NCBI RefSeq assembly: GCF_000026985.1 | Contig: NC_017390.1 | Span: 3,773,257-3,837,256 of the forward strand | Source: Erwinia pyrifoliae DSM 12163 | GTDB lineage: Bacteria > Pseudomonadota > Gammaproteobacteria > Enterobacterales > Enterobacteriaceae | Direction of reading: 5' to 3' | Length of the DNA stretch: 64,000 nt | Shown here: piece after piece, positions 29,349 to 40,111 of the stretch | Numbering within the stretch: position 1 is the stretch's first letter | How the letters are laid out: every line of letters starts with the position of its first letter | Made by a program: the position numbers and the translations under genes | The notes under the pieces: generated by a model | The model's database searches: none | Seen by the model: the letters and a program-made list of their open reading frames with translations, nothing else | Told to the model about the DNA's origin: nothing

Positions 29349-30014
29349 ATGCTCGCATTCAGTTCTCGTCAGCGCCTGCACGCGCTGGTCTGGCTCTCTT
29401 TGTTTCATCTGCTGATCATCCTTTCCAGTAACTACCTGGTGCAGCTGCCAGTCACTATTTTCGGTCTGCATACCACCTGGGGTGCTTTCAGCTTCCCGTT
29501 TATTTTTCTGGCGACCGACCTGACGGTGCGTATTTTCGGCGCACCGCTGGCGCGGCGCATTATTCTGGCGGTGATGGTGCCTGCGCTGTTTGTCTCATAT
29601 GTCATTTCAGCGCTGTTTTATCAGGGTGAATGGCAGGGCTTTGCGGCACTCGGGCAGATGAACCTGTTTGTGGCGCGTATCGCCTGCGCCAGCTTTATGG
29701 CCTATGCGCTCGGCCAGGTGCTGGATATCCAGGTCTTTAACCGCCTGCGCCAGAAAGCGGCATGGTGGATAGCACCCGCTGCGGCGATGTTCCTCGGCAA
29801 TATCAGCGATACGCTGGCCTTCTTCTTTATCGCCTTCTATAAAAGCAGCGATCCGTTTATGGCTACGCACTGGGTTGAGATTGCGCTGGTGGATTACAGC
29901 TTTAAGGTCCTCATCTGTATGCTGTTCTTCCTGCCGGCTTACGGCCTGCTGCTGAATGCGATGCTGAAGCAATTAACAGAGAAATCTAATCCCCCCCGGG
30001 TGAATTTCGGCTAG
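29349..30014 (+). CDS. yhhQ: queuosine precursor transporter YhhQ
   Basis: Inner-membrane transporter for 7-cyano-7-deazaguanine (preQ0), used for queuosine in tRNA. 221 residues as in E. coli, with about six membrane segments. LVQLPVTIFGLHTTWGAFSF and the signature FIFLATDLTVRIFGAPLARR are conserved. Followed by dcrB. Confidence 0.95.
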   Translation: MLAFSSRQRLHALVWLSLFHLLIILSSNYLVQLPVTIFGLHTTWGAFSFPFIFLATDLTVRIFGAPLARRIILAVMVPALFVSYVISALFYQGEWQGFAALGQMNLFVARIACASFMAYALGQVLDIQVFNRLRQKAAWWIAPAAAMFLGNISDTLAFFFIAFYKSSDPFMATHWVEIALVDYSFKVLICMLFFLPAYGLLLNAMLKQLTEKSNPPRVNFG

Positions 30015-30154
30015 TCTGATACTCTGCCTACCTGAAACACCCACACAGATGGCTTCAGGTAGTGATATTGTCACTACCAGCGGGTTGCTTTTATGCAGTG
30101 AATACGCTTGTATCCATGCTTAGCGACACGCGACCAATTTTAAAAGGGACTCTG

Positions 30155-30709
30155 ATGCGTAACTTACTGAAGTATGCCGGAATTGCAGTGCTGGTCACGG
30201 GCCTCGCAGCCTGTGATGGCAACAATGATAAAGCCGCTGATAATCAGGGCGTCAGCAGCAGCCAGTCAGCGCAGAACGTCACGCTGATGGATGGCAAACT
30301 GAGCTTTGCATTACCGCCGGGGATGAGTGATAAGAGCGGCAAGCTCGGAACCCAGGCCAACAACATGCACGTTTATGCCGATGAGTCTGGCCAGAAGGCG
30401 ATCATTGTTATCGAAGGCGACAGCAGCAATGAAGGGCTGGATACCCTGACGGAGCGCCTGGAAGCGCAGCAGCGCAGCCGCGATCCGCAGCTTCAGGTGG
30501 TGACCAATAAAACTATCAGCGTGAAGGACCATGAGCTACAGCAGCTGGACAGCGTGATCTCTGCCAACAATCAGTCCTCATGGTCTTCCGTGGTATTGGG
30601 CAAAATCGACGGCAAGCTGCTGACCCTGCAAATTACCCTGCCCGCTGATAATCAGCAGCAGGCACAGACTGAAGCAGAAAGCATTATTAACTCCATCACG
30701 CTGAAATAA
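30155..30709 (+). CDS. dcrB: lipoprotein DcrB
   Basis: 184 residues from ATG 30155 (AGGGA upstream). The signal with lipobox VTGLAAC puts the lipidated Cys at residue 20, followed by a low-complexity linker and the DcrB domain from [16 protein letters not shown]. In E. coli DcrB is needed for infection by phages C1 and C6 and has been linked to lipoprotein maturation. The iol cluster begins just downstream, where E. coli has yhhS. Confidence 0.94.
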   Translation: MRNLLKYAGIAVLVTGLAACDGNNDKAADNQGVSSSQSAQNVTLMDGKLSFALPPGMSDKSGKLGTQANNMHVYADESGQKAIIVIEGDSSNEGLDTLTERLEAQQRSRDPQLQVVTNKTISVKDHELQQLDSVISANNQSSWSSVVLGKIDGKLLTLQITLPADNQQQAQTEAESIINSITLK

Positions 30710-30722
30710 TTGCCAGCGTATA

Positions 30723-30756
30723 AAAGCCGCCTTCACAAAGGGGTAAAGGCGGCTTT
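30723..30756. terminator. bidirectional terminator between dcrB and iolE
   Basis: An 11-bp stem AAAGCCGCCTT / AAGGCGGCTTT with a 12-base loop. T residues follow on both strands, so it serves both dcrB and the convergent iol operon. It marks the left border of the inositol cluster. Confidence 0.85.
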
Positions 30757-30766
30757 CTGCAGGTGA

Positions 30767-31663
30767 TTATAAACCGGCGTGTTGACGAATGTACTGGCGT
30801 GCTTTTAGCGCATATGCAAACGGGTTCGCCAGCGCCGGGTCCTGTTCCGCTTCCACCACCATCCAGCCCCGGTAGCCGGCATCGTCGAGGATTTTGAATA
30901 CCGGGTCGAAATTAATCACGCCGTCGCCCGGCACGGTGAAGGTTCCTCTCTTTACACCATCCAGGAATGACAGCCGTTGCGCCTTCACCTCTGCCACTAT
31001 CTCGTCACGCACGTCCTTCAGATGCACATGATTAATACGCGCCAGGTGTTGTTCCAGCATGGCCAGCATGGCTTGCTGCGAGCCTTCCGAGTAGTAAGCA
31101 TGGCCGGTATCAAATAGCAGGTACACGTCATCATTGGTCTGCGCCATAAAGCGATCCACCTCATCACGGGTTTGGATCGCAGTGCCCATATGATGATGCA
31201 GACCAACGGTCATACCCTTCTCGGCCGCCAGTTTTGCCAGCTCGTTGTAGCCTTCCACCGTCAGCCGCCACTGTTCATCGCTAAAGTGCGGCTTCTCTTC
31301 CAGTACCGCTTTTGACGTTCCCTGAATACTGAAACTCTGCTCAGAACAGCCGATGACTTTCGCCCCCATCGCATGCAGAAAATCCCGATGATTGATAAAC
31401 TCATCAAGCGTTTTTTCCCTGTCGCCTTTAGCAAAAAAGGTACTGAACCAGGCATTGACGATCTCAAGCCCACGGATATCCAGCATCGGCTTCAGAACCA
31501 CCGGGTCACGCGGATATTTGCTGCCCACCTCACTGCCGGTAAAGCCCGCCAGCGCCATCTCACTGATAATCTGCTGGAAGCTGTTCTCTTTGCCTAGCTC
31601 CGGCATGTCATCGTTAGTCCAGCCGATCGGCGCAATAGCCAGTTTGACCTTATTTTTGTCCAT
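30767..31663 (-). CDS. iolE: myo-inosose-2 dehydratase IolE
   Basis: Dehydrates 2-keto-myo-inositol to 3D-(3,5/4)-trihydroxycyclohexane-1,2-dione. The start at 31663 ([20 protein letters not shown]) has GGGGA upstream; 298 residues as is usual. A xylose-isomerase-like TIM barrel with the metal/active region [11 protein letters not shown] and [12 protein letters not shown], and the C-terminal [14 protein letters not shown]. Last gene of iolD-G-H-E on the minus strand, followed by a terminator. Confidence 0.96.
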   Translation of the reverse strand: MDKNKVKLAIAPIGWTNDDMPELGKENSFQQIISEMALAGFTGSEVGSKYPRDPVVLKPMLDIRGLEIVNAWFSTFFAKGDREKTLDEFINHRDFLHAMGAKVIGCSEQSFSIQGTSKAVLEEKPHFSDEQWRLTVEGYNELAKLAAEKGMTVGLHHHMGTAIQTRDEVDRFMAQTNDDVYLLFDTGHAYYSEGSQQAMLAMLEQHLARINHVHLKDVRDEIVAEVKAQRLSFLDGVKRGTFTVPGDGVINFDPVFKILDDAGYRGWMVVEAEQDPALANPFAYALKARQYIRQHAGL

Positions 31664-31707
31664 ACGTGTTCCCCAGGATTGAGCGTGCGGCACAGGCTGC
31701 CGCGCAG

Positions 31708-32592
31708 TTATTTGCACAGCAGCTCGCGTTCGATCAATTCGCGCGTTTCCACCGCCTGATATTTCATTTTTTCCGGATAACCGAACAGCGAAGAGGCGAT
31801 AATCGATTCGCCACCGACCGGATAAGTGCGGTTGGCAAAATCCATCTCACGCAGCGTCTGGAACAGCGTCGGGAAGTCGACTTCCCCTTCGCCCACCCCG
31901 ACATGCTGGTGAACCACGGCGTCAACGCCCGGCGGATTAACAATATAGCGGCAGTGTTTGGTGTGGTTCATGGTGTCAGCGATCAGCACATGCGACAGAT
32001 CTGCACCGGCATACTCCAGCATGCTCTTCACATCCCCTTTGCCTTTGTCGTAGAAAAAGGTATGCGGCACGCTGTAAAGATATTTGACGTTATCACTGCG
32101 AAACGATTTCACCAGATCGGCGGTCTCATTGTTCTCTTCACAGAAGTCCCACGGGTGAGACTGGATTTCAATGCGGATCCCTTCACGCTCGACAATCGGC
32201 AGCAGCTCCTCCATTGAGCGATAGAACATCTCTTCACAGATTTCTGGCTCATTCGGGTTACCGGAAAGTTCGGTATTGATCACCTGCACCCCAGTTTCCA
32301 CCGCAATCTCAATCATCCGTTTCCAGTTACGCGCCGCGGCCTGGCGGCGCGCTTCGTCCGGACCAGACCAGCGGTACACCACGATATAAGAGGAGATTTC
32401 CAGCCCGGTCGCGCGCAGCGCGTTCTTGTACTCGGTAATAATTTCACGGCTGGCTTTCGGATGTTTATAGAACGGGTTGATCTGCGGATGGGGCGACTGC
32501 TCAATATATTTATAGCCCCAGTCAGCCACCTGGTGAACCATTTTGGTGATGCCCAAATCTTTAATGACATCAACGTCAAAGGCAATTTTCAT
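31708..32592 (-). CDS. IolH-like sugar phosphate isomerase/epimerase
   Basis: 294 residues from ATG 32592 (GGAG upstream): [20 protein letters not shown]. An AP-endonuclease-2-type TIM barrel with metal ligands in [18 protein letters not shown] and [10 protein letters not shown]. It resembles IolH of Bacillus, whose role in inositol use is not settled; it could act on an inositol isomer or a ring-opened intermediate. It lies between iolE (44 bp) and iolG (59 bp) in the same operon. Confidence 0.85.
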   Translation of the reverse strand: MKIAFDVDVIKDLGITKMVHQVADWGYKYIEQSPHPQINPFYKHPKASREIITEYKNALRATGLEISSYIVVYRWSGPDEARRQAAARNWKRMIEIAVETGVQVINTELSGNPNEPEICEEMFYRSMEELLPIVEREGIRIEIQSHPWDFCEENNETADLVKSFRSDNVKYLYSVPHTFFYDKGKGDVKSMLEYAGADLSHVLIADTMNHTKHCRYIVNPPGVDAVVHQHVGVGEGEVDFPTLFQTLREMDFANRTYPVGGESIIASSLFGYPEKMKYQAVETRELIERELLCK

Positions 32593-32651
32593 CAGAATCT
32601 CCGTCATAAAAGCAGTACGGTGTTTAGCCGCTATCCCACCCGCAAGCGGGT

Positions 32652-33662
32652 TTAGCGGTAGAATGCCGGGCGCTGCGGTAATTCAATCGGCTCTACGCTA
32701 CCGCTGTCCTGCGCTTTCAGGCAGGCGTCCGCAGCTACCGAGGCGGCATAACCGTCCCAGGCGGATGGCCCGTTCAGCTTTCCGGCGCTGGCGTCATTAA
32801 TAAATGCCTGCAGCTCAACGTCATAGGCCGCGATGAAACGATCTTTCCAGTCGGTAAGGATCGCCGTCGACAGCCGGGCATCCTTGCGCATTTGTACCGC
32901 AGACGGCTCCGGTAGCCTGGCGATGCCGTTTTCACCGACCACTTCACACTGGATGTCGTAGCCGTATGCGCAGTTGACAAAGATCTCCACGTCAATGCGA
33001 ATACCTTTGCGGGTTTCGAACAACACCACCTGCGGATCGCGCAGCTTGCCATGTGTTTTACTGGTTGAGCGCGGGAACACCACCTGCACCGACTTGTACT
33101 CGTCTTCGGTCAACCAGCGCAGCACGTCCAGCTCGTGGATCAGGGTGTTGGTGATGGCCATATCGGTGGTGTAACTCTCCGGTACGGTAGGATTGCGGTG
33201 CGCGCAGTGCAGCATCAGAGGTTCACCAATTTCTCCCTGGGCAATAACGTTTTTCAGCGCCCGATAGCCACTGTCGTAAGGGCGCATAAAACCCACCTGC
33301 ACCAGGCGTTTACCAAACTTGATTTCAGCATCAACAATGCGGCGGCAGCCTTCAGCACTCATTGCCAACGGTTTTTCGCAGAATACCGGTTTACCCGCCG
33401 CGATCGCCGCCAGAGTGAACTCTTCGTGAGTGGGATCCCAGGAGGTCACCAGCAATGCATCCACATCAGGTGATTTCACCACATGGTAACCATCGGCAAA
33501 GACCTGCGCTTCAATACCGATACGGGCCAGCGCCGCTTTAGCCCCTTCCACGTTGATATCAGAGACGGCAACCACCTGCGCGCCCTGCAACACTTTGCTG
33601 CAGCGGCGGATATGTTCCTGGCCGATAGCGCCCGTTCCGATTACACCAAGTCTTAATGTCAT
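32652..33662 (-). CDS. iolG: myo-inositol 2-dehydrogenase IolG
   Basis: First step of the pathway: NAD-dependent oxidation of myo-inositol to 2-keto-myo-inositol. 336 residues of the GFO/IDH/MocA family. Rossmann motif [14 protein letters not shown] at the N-terminus, catalytic stretch [12 protein letters not shown] (EKP) near residue 97, and [17 protein letters not shown] [17 protein letters not shown] with the active-site His. Situated between iolH-like and iolD. Confidence 0.96.
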   Translation of the reverse strand: MTLRLGVIGTGAIGQEHIRRCSKVLQGAQVVAVSDINVEGAKAALARIGIEAQVFADGYHVVKSPDVDALLVTSWDPTHEEFTLAAIAAGKPVFCEKPLAMSAEGCRRIVDAEIKFGKRLVQVGFMRPYDSGYRALKNVIAQGEIGEPLMLHCAHRNPTVPESYTTDMAITNTLIHELDVLRWLTEDEYKSVQVVFPRSTSKTHGKLRDPQVVLFETRKGIRIDVEIFVNCAYGYDIQCEVVGENGIARLPEPSAVQMRKDARLSTAILTDWKDRFIAAYDVELQAFINDASAGKLNGPSAWDGYAASVAADACLKAQDSGSVEPIELPQRPAFYR

Positions 33663-33760
33663 GGCCTTTCCTTACTGAGTAGGGGAAACCGGGCTAACCG
33701 ACCGCACTCCGGTGACAAGGTTAACGCCCGTTCGATCTGAAACACAAAACGCATCAATGA

Positions 33761-35701
33761 TTAATATTCACGCGCCTGGTCGATATGTTGGTTCAGCACC
33801 TGCGCTACCGCATCGATGCGCGGCGAGTTGGACACCTGAGCCCCGCCTACACGCCACCAGCTTAAGTACTTGTGGATCATGGTTTTTGGCAGGACTTTAA
33901 TATCAATCAGCGTCGATACCGTTTCTTTCTGCGCAGCAATCAGCGCCGTATGCAGCTGCTCAAGCGTGGTCACACGCCAGGTTTTACAGCCGTAACCCGC
34001 CGCAATTGCCGCGAAGTCCACCGGGATCAGGCCACCGTTCAGCCTGCCGCCTTCAGCATCGCGGAAACGGAATTCGGTGGTGAAACTGTCCATACCGTGT
34101 TCCATTTGCAGGTTGTTGATACAGCCGTTGGCCATGTTATCCAGCAGGATCACGTTGATTTTTGCGCCCTCCTGAATCGAGGTCACCAGCTCGGAGTGCA
34201 GCATCATAAAGGAGCCATCCCCCACCAGGGCATACACCTCACGCTGCGGCTCAGCCAGCTTGACGCCCAGTGCGGCATTCACCTCGTAGCCCATGCAGGA
34301 ATAGCCATATTCGACGTGATAGCTGTTGTCATCTTTGGTGCGCCACATACGTTGCAGATCGCCCGGCAGGCTGCCCGCAGCCGCCACGATCACCGCATTG
34401 CCTGGCAGATGCTCATTGAGCGTCCCCAAGACGCTGCTCTGTGTCAGAAAGGAGTTGGTGAGATGGTTAAATTCGGCGTATAGCGCTGAACGGTCGATAT
34501 TATCGTCAATTTCCGGAATAAAATCGTCGCCGCTGTAGACTGCCGAATAAACACGTTGCGTCTCTTTCAGCAGCCTGCTTTGTGCCTGGGAGACTTTTTC
34601 GCCCCAGCCATGCTGAAAACCCGTCGCCGCCAGACGGCTGTTAATCGCGTTCAGCGCTTCCCGTGCATCCGCCACCATCTGCACGCCATCCAGTTTACAG
34701 GCATCAAAGTGGCTGACGTTGATGTTGAGGTAGCTGGCATCCGGGTGCTGGAAAATCCATTTCGACGCGGTGGTGAAGTCGGTGTAGCGCGTGCCGATGC
34801 CGATCACCAGATCGGCCTCTTTTGCCAGCAGGTTCGCCGCCAGACAGCCGGTTTCCCCGACGCCGCCGACGTTTAACGGATGATCGGACAGGATCGTGCC
34901 TTTACCGGCCTGGGTTTCGGCAAACGGGATCTGATAGCGTTCCACAAAAGCGCGTAAGGCATCGCCTGCGCCGGAGTATTTCACCCCGCCACCGCAGATA
35001 ATCATTGGTTTTTTCTTTGCGGCAATCAGCGCCAGCGCGTCAGACAGCGATCCTCCAGTCGGCAGGCGGCGATCCAGCCGGTGCACGCGCTTCTGGAAGA
35101 AATAGTCCGGGTAGTCATACGCTTCGCCCTGCACGTCCTGCGGCAGGGAAAGGGTTACCGCACCGGTCTCCGCCGGATCGGTCAACACGCGCATGGCATT
35201 AATACAGGCCGTCATCAGCTGCTCCGGTCGACTAACGCGATCCCAATATTTGCTGACGGCGCGAAAAGCATCGTTGGTACTGATGCTTAAATCGTGGCTC
35301 TGTTCAATCTGCTGCAACACCGGATCCGGCTGGCGGCTGGCGAACACATCTCCCGGCAGCAGCAGCAAAGGAATGCGGTTAGCACTGGCGGTGGCGGCGG
35401 CAGTAATCATATTTGCCGCTCCCGGCCCGACGGACGAACTACAGGCGATAATCTCGCGGCGCAGCTTTTGTTTAGCAAAACCTGTCGCCGCGTGTGCCAT
35501 ACCCTGCTCGTTACGCCCCTGATACACCACCAGATCGCCACTGTCCTGCTCCAGCGCCTGGCCTAAACCCAGCACGTTTCCGTGGCCGAAAATAGCGAAA
35601 ATGCCTTTAACAAACTTACTTTCCACGCCATCCACCGACAGATACTGGTTGTCGAGGAATCTGACCAGCGCCTGTGCGGTGGTTAATCTGATCTTGCCCA
35701 T
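33761..35701 (-). CDS. iolD: 3D-(3,5/4)-trihydroxycyclohexane-1,2-dione hydrolase IolD
   Basis: Thiamine-diphosphate enzyme that opens the ring of the dione to 5-deoxy-glucuronate. 646 residues. N-terminal ThDP-binding domain with [15 protein letters not shown] and [16 protein letters not shown]; central domain; C-terminal ThDP/Mg motif [20 protein letters not shown] ending in MANGCINN. First gene of the leftward operon; the 480-bp region to its right is shared with iolC. Confidence 0.96.
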   Translation of the reverse strand: MGKIRLTTAQALVRFLDNQYLSVDGVESKFVKGIFAIFGHGNVLGLGQALEQDSGDLVVYQGRNEQGMAHAATGFAKQKLRREIIACSSSVGPGAANMITAAATASANRIPLLLLPGDVFASRQPDPVLQQIEQSHDLSISTNDAFRAVSKYWDRVSRPEQLMTACINAMRVLTDPAETGAVTLSLPQDVQGEAYDYPDYFFQKRVHRLDRRLPTGGSLSDALALIAAKKKPMIICGGGVKYSGAGDALRAFVERYQIPFAETQAGKGTILSDHPLNVGGVGETGCLAANLLAKEADLVIGIGTRYTDFTTASKWIFQHPDASYLNINVSHFDACKLDGVQMVADAREALNAINSRLAATGFQHGWGEKVSQAQSRLLKETQRVYSAVYSGDDFIPEIDDNIDRSALYAEFNHLTNSFLTQSSVLGTLNEHLPGNAVIVAAAGSLPGDLQRMWRTKDDNSYHVEYGYSCMGYEVNAALGVKLAEPQREVYALVGDGSFMMLHSELVTSIQEGAKINVILLDNMANGCINNLQMEHGMDSFTTEFRFRDAEGGRLNGGLIPVDFAAIAAGYGCKTWRVTTLEQLHTALIAAQKETVSTLIDIKVLPKTMIHKYLSWWRVGGAQVSNSPRIDAVAQVLNQHIDQAREY

Positions 35702-36184
35702 ATGCTGTTCCTTTCTCTTTGCCAGCCTTGCACCGGATGCCTGGCGGTGAGAGCGTTAAGTGAAACGTGAGTCAATTATAAACAAATATTTTTTTCACTA
35801 AATACCATTGCAGAAGAAACATTTCATTTTGCGAGTGAGATCAAATTATGCGCTGAAACCGGGAAAATTTGCTTGTCCAGCAAGGGGAAAATGAAACGAT
35901 AATGCCCCCGCATCGATAACAGGAAAAATTGTTTCATTTCAATAGGTTTTCAAGCATGAGCTTAATCTGAAAAGTGGGCCGGACACGCCTCTGAAATAGC
36001 GTGAAATAACTGACTTACGGTGCGCAATGTCGCCAGCAATCTCAGAGTTTTAACCATTTCACATTTTCGGTTTGATAGTTTCATTTAAAATTTAATTTGG
36101 AATTTTTATTTCCTATAGTATCTTATATTACCGCAGGCGCTTGGCCGCCGGAATGCTGGGTGCATAACAGAGGAAACAACAGGT
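35702..36184. promoter_or_regulatory. iolD-iolC divergent control region with repeated TGAAAC/GTTTCA boxes
   Basis: About 480 AT-rich bp between divergent operons. TGAAAC occurs at 35761, 35854 and 35892, and its complement GTTTCA at 35931 and 36078. Several continue as TTTCATTT (e.g. 35822-35829). Such repeated boxes fit an RpiR-type regulator, and iolR lies 2 kb away. Binding itself is inferred. Confidence 0.5.
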
Positions 36185-38107
36185 ATGGGTACACAACAAA
36201 AACCACTTGATGTGATTTGTATCGGGCGTATCGCCGTCGACCTTTATGGTCAGCAAATCGGTGCTCGTCTTGAGGACGAGACCACCTTTGCCAAGTATCT
36301 GGGTGGCTCTTCCGGTAATGTTGCCTACGGTACGGCGATTCAGGGGCTGAAATCGGCGATGCTGGCTCGGGTCGGTGACGAACATATGGGCCGCTTCCTG
36401 CGCGAAGAGCTACAGCGCGCTGGCTGCGATACTCAGAGCCTGATTACCGATAAAAAACGCCTGACCGGTCTGGTGATCCTCGGAATAAAAGATCGGGAGA
36501 CCTTTCCGCTGGTGTTCTACCGCGATAACTGTGCCGACATGGGGCTGGTGCCGGATGACATTCGGGAAGAGTATATCGCTTCTGCACGCGCCGTTGCCGT
36601 GACCGGTACTCACCTGTCGCATGCGGATACCCGCGCCGCCGTGCTGAAAGCGTTGGACATCGCGCGCCGCCACGGTCTGCGCAGCGCGCTGGATATCGAT
36701 TACCGTCCGGTGCTGTGGGGGCTAACCTCTTTGGGCGATGGTGAGACGCGCTTTGTCGAGTCGGCACGCGTCACCCAGCAGCTACAGGACGTGTTGCACT
36801 ATTTCGACCTGGTGGTGGGAACAGAAGAGGAGTTTCACATTGCCGGTGGCAGTACCGACAGTCTGACCGCCCTGAAAAATGTCCGCCAGGCGACGAAAGC
36901 CACCCTAGTATGCAAACGTGGGGCGCTGGGCTGTGTGGTGTTCGAAGGCGAGATCCCGGACACCTGGCAGCAAACAAAACTGCACCCTGGGGTTCGTGTT
37001 GAAGTTCTGAACGTGCTGGGCGCGGGTGATGCCTTTATGTCCGGCCTGCTGCGCGGCTGGCTTAACGATGAAAGCTGGGAACAGGCCTGCCGTTACGCTA
37101 ACGCCTGCGGGGCGCTGGTGGTATCACGTCACGGCTGTGCTCCGGCGATGCCGACCAAAGAGGAGCTTGACGACTTCCTCGGCCGCGAACAGGCGGTGAA
37201 GCGCCCGGATCTCGACGGTCGTTTGAATCACCTGCATCGCGTCACCACCCGTAAGCAGCATTGGCACGAACTCAACATCTTCGCCTTCGATCATCGTAAA
37301 CAGCTGATCGATATGGCAGCAGAAGCGGGCGCGGATGAGACGCGCATTCCCCAACTGAAAAATCTGCTGTTACGGGCGGCGCGTGAGGCGGCAAAAGAGG
37401 CGGGCCTTGATAATGGCCGCTGTGGCATTCTGGCCGATACCACCTATGGTCAGGCCGCCCTGAATGAGATCACCGGCACAGGCTGGTGGATCGCTCGCCC
37501 GATTGAATTACCCGGATCGCGTCCGCTGCGCCTGGAACATGGCAATATCGGTTCCCAACTGATCGACTGGCCGCAGGAGCACGTCGTCAAATGCCTGACC
37601 TTCTACCATCCGCATGACAGCGCAGAGATGCGCCAGGCACAGGATGAACTGCTGCTGGATGTGTGGAAAAGCTGTAATAAGTCCGGACATGAGCTGCTTT
37701 TGGAGGTGATCCTGCCGGAAAGCAACCCGGATAAAAACGAGCAATACTATGCGCAGATCCTGAACCACTTCTACCAAATGGGCATTAAGCCAGACTGGTG
37801 GAAGCTGCCACCGTTGTCACGGGACAGCTGGGCAGCCATCGGCCGCCTGATCGAAGACCATGACCAACACTGCCGGGGCATACTACTGCTGGGGCTGGAT
37901 GCGCCGGAAGCCGAGCTGAAAACCGGCTTCGCCGCCGCTGCCAGCTCTCCGTGGGTCAAAGGCTTTGCGGTAGGGCGTACCATATTTGGCCAACCGTCAC
38001 GTCAGTGGTTGCAGAACGAGCTGGATGATAAAACGCTGATTTCCAAGGTTAAAACCAACTACCTGACGCTTATCGGCTACTGGCGTGAGACACGCCCTGC
38101 ACAATAA
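36185..38107 (+). CDS. iolC: IolC kinase fused to DUF2090 aldolase
   Basis: Bifunctional protein of 640 residues. The N-terminal half (about 1-330) is a PfkB-family 5-dehydro-2-deoxygluconokinase: ICIGRIAVDLYGQQ, YLGGSSGNVAYG and the catalytic LNVLGAGDAFMSGLL near residue 280. The C-terminal half (about 350-640, from HELNIFAFDHRKQLIDMA) is the DUF2090 aldolase domain. It splits the phosphorylated product to malonate semialdehyde and dihydroxyacetone phosphate, replacing a separate IolJ. Divergent from iolD and upstream of iolR. Confidence 0.94.
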   Translation: MGTQQKPLDVICIGRIAVDLYGQQIGARLEDETTFAKYLGGSSGNVAYGTAIQGLKSAMLARVGDEHMGRFLREELQRAGCDTQSLITDKKRLTGLVILGIKDRETFPLVFYRDNCADMGLVPDDIREEYIASARAVAVTGTHLSHADTRAAVLKALDIARRHGLRSALDIDYRPVLWGLTSLGDGETRFVESARVTQQLQDVLHYFDLVVGTEEEFHIAGGSTDSLTALKNVRQATKATLVCKRGALGCVVFEGEIPDTWQQTKLHPGVRVEVLNVLGAGDAFMSGLLRGWLNDESWEQACRYANACGALVVSRHGCAPAMPTKEELDDFLGREQAVKRPDLDGRLNHLHRVTTRKQHWHELNIFAFDHRKQLIDMAAEAGADETRIPQLKNLLLRAAREAAKEAGLDNGRCGILADTTYGQAALNEITGTGWWIARPIELPGSRPLRLEHGNIGSQLIDWPQEHVVKCLTFYHPHDSAEMRQAQDELLLDVWKSCNKSGHELLLEVILPESNPDKNEQYYAQILNHFYQMGIKPDWWKLPPLSRDSWAAIGRLIEDHDQHCRGILLLGLDAPEAELKTGFAAAASSPWVKGFAVGRTIFGQPSRQWLQNELDDKTLISKVKTNYLTLIGYWRETRPAQ

Positions 38108-38324
38108 TGTCACCCGCGCCCCGGCATGTAAGGCAGCAAAAAGGGATGGCTCATGCGCAGAGTCACCCTTATTGAAGCATTTTTGCGCCACGGTCGACGA
38201 TTTTGTGAACTGTTTCCCATACCTGATGAAATAAAAGCTGCTGATTTCTTCACCAAGTGAAATTTATCGTTCATCTGATAGAATGGCTTACAGCAAATCT
38301 TCTTTTCTTTTAGCGAGTCGCTTA

Positions 38325-39176
38325 ATGGCCAATAATCCTACTCAGCTTTCTCTGTTACAGGACGATATCCGTCATCGCTACGATACCCTGAGCAAACGCC
38401 TGAAGCAGGTGGCACGCTATATTCTGGATAACAGCAACAACATTGCCTTCGATACCGTAGCCTCCATCGCCCAGCAGGCAGACGTGCCTCCTTCCACCCT
38501 TATCCGCTTTTCCAACGCCTTTGGCTTTAGTGGCTTCAATGAAATGAAGCAGGTGTTTCGTCAGCACCTGATGGAAGAGACGGTCAGCTATACCGAACGT
38601 GCACGCCTGTTTCGCCAGACCGCAACGGATGAAGCGCCTGCCACGCCGGAAAGCCCGTCGGAAATCCTCAACGTATTTAGCATGGTTAATGCTCAGGCGC
38701 TGCAACAGTTGGCTATGCAGGCCAATCCGGAACAGCTGGAAAAAGCGGTGAAGCTGCTTGATGAGGCAGACAATATCTACGTCATTGGTCTGCGCCGCTC
38801 GTTTAGCGTGGCGTCCTATCTGACCTACGCCCTGCGTCATCTCGAACGCCGTGCATTCCTGATCGACGGGCTGGGCGGCATGTTCACCGAGCAGCTGAGT
38901 ATGGTGAACCCGAAAGACGTGGTGATCGCCATCAGCTACTCGCCTTATGCACGTGAAGCGGTAGAGCTGGTGGAGCTGGGGGCGAAGCGCGGTGCGCAGC
39001 AGATAGCGATTACCGATAGCCAGGTCAGTCCGCTGGCCGCTTTCAGCGATGTCTGTTTTGTGGTGCGTGAAGCGCAGGTCGACGGCTTCCGTTCCCAGGT
39101 GGCCTCGCTGTGTCTGGCACAGACGCTGGCCGTATCACTGGCGCTGAACAATGCAGGCCGGGAGCCAGAGGCATAA
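38325..39176 (+). CDS. iolR: RpiR-family inositol regulator IolR
   Basis: 283 residues from ATG 38325 (MANNPTQLSLLQDDIRHRYD), the usual start of enterobacterial IolR; 14 codons upstream are open but unsupported. The N-terminal helix-turn-helix is FDTVASIAQQADVPPSTLIR (about residues 42-61). A C-terminal SIS sugar-phosphate-binding domain has IYVIGLRRSFSVASYLTYAL and VVIAISYSPYAREAVELVE. It probably represses the cluster until an inositol-derived phosphate binds. Confidence 0.92.
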   Translation: MANNPTQLSLLQDDIRHRYDTLSKRLKQVARYILDNSNNIAFDTVASIAQQADVPPSTLIRFSNAFGFSGFNEMKQVFRQHLMEETVSYTERARLFRQTATDEAPATPESPSEILNVFSMVNAQALQQLAMQANPEQLEKAVKLLDEADNIYVIGLRRSFSVASYLTYALRHLERRAFLIDGLGGMFTEQLSMVNPKDVVIAISYSPYAREAVELVELGAKRGAQQIAITDSQVSPLAAFSDVCFVVREAQVDGFRSQVASLCLAQTLAVSLALNNAGREPEA

Positions 39177-39204
39177 AAAACGGGTGAGCCTGTCCGGTCA
39201 CCCG
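39175..39204 (-). terminator. Rho-independent terminator of iolAB
   Basis: On the minus strand CGGGTGA / TCACCCG with a 10-base loop, followed by six T. It lies in the 53-bp gap between the convergent iolR and iolB. Confidence 0.75.
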
Positions 39205-39229
39205 CCATATCACGCCGTTCACATCAATT

Positions 39230-40063
39230 TTAGCCGCTGGATGACCGTTTACGCGGATAATCTGCACTGTTTACCCAGGCGTGATCCTCATCCCAGCTGA
39301 ATTTCCACAGGCGCACCGGCCCGGCCATCACGTTGAGATAATAGTTATCATACCCGGCAATGGTCGCTATCGGATGATAGCCACGCGGCACGGTGACCAC
39401 ATCGCGATTACAGGGTGCCATACACTCATCCAGTGAACGGTCGTCAGTGTAAACGCGCTGCATGGCAAAACCACGTTCCGGGTTGAAACGGTGGTAATAA
39501 GTCTCTTCAAGATAGGTTTCCTGGTCTGAATCTTCACGATCGTGCTTATGGCTCGGGTAAGAACTGGTGTTACCTTCATCGGTATACACTTCCACCACCA
39601 GCAGACTGTCCGCCGGCTTGTCATCAGGCAAAATATTGTGCACCAGCCGCTGATTGTTCCCCTTCCCGCGCCGCTCAACGCCGACATTCTGCGGCGCAAT
39701 AAGGCGTACAGGGAGTTTGCCGGAAATGCCAGGCGCACTGCACACCGCCAGCTCGAGATCGGATTCTGCCAGTACTTCTACCTGTTCATCAGGCGGAACA
39801 TAAACCGAGTAAGGCGGCGTACGTTCGAACGGTGACAGGCGTTTACCAATATTCGGGAATTCGGCCTGGCGAGTTTTCACCGAGGCAAGGCCCGCGATCA
39901 GTACCAGACACAGCTCTTTATCACCGCTTGCCAGCGACAGCGACTGCCCTTTTTTCAACTGGTAAGCTGAAAAACCGACATAGCGCCAACCGGCAATTTC
40001 CGGGGTAATATACTGGATACGCCCCTGCGTATCCGGCGGGTTAACTTTGTACAGTAATGACAT
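39230..40063 (-). CDS. iolB: 5-deoxy-glucuronate isomerase IolB
   Basis: Isomerises 5-deoxy-D-glucuronate to 5-dehydro-2-deoxy-D-gluconate, the substrate of the IolC kinase. 277 residues, bicupin fold. The metal ligands lie in SYPSHKHDREDSDQETYLEE (two His and a Glu) and the later His in VPRGYHPIATIAGYDNYYLN. 48 bp downstream of iolA in the same operon. Confidence 0.95.
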   Translation of the reverse strand: MSLLYKVNPPDTQGRIQYITPEIAGWRYVGFSAYQLKKGQSLSLASGDKELCLVLIAGLASVKTRQAEFPNIGKRLSPFERTPPYSVYVPPDEQVEVLAESDLELAVCSAPGISGKLPVRLIAPQNVGVERRGKGNNQRLVHNILPDDKPADSLLVVEVYTDEGNTSSYPSHKHDREDSDQETYLEETYYHRFNPERGFAMQRVYTDDRSLDECMAPCNRDVVTVPRGYHPIATIAGYDNYYLNVMAGPVRLWKFSWDEDHAWVNSADYPRKRSSSG

Positions 40064-40111
40064 AGAAATCAGCTCCTTATCTCACCAGAGACGGCCGCAT
40101 GAAAGCGGCGA

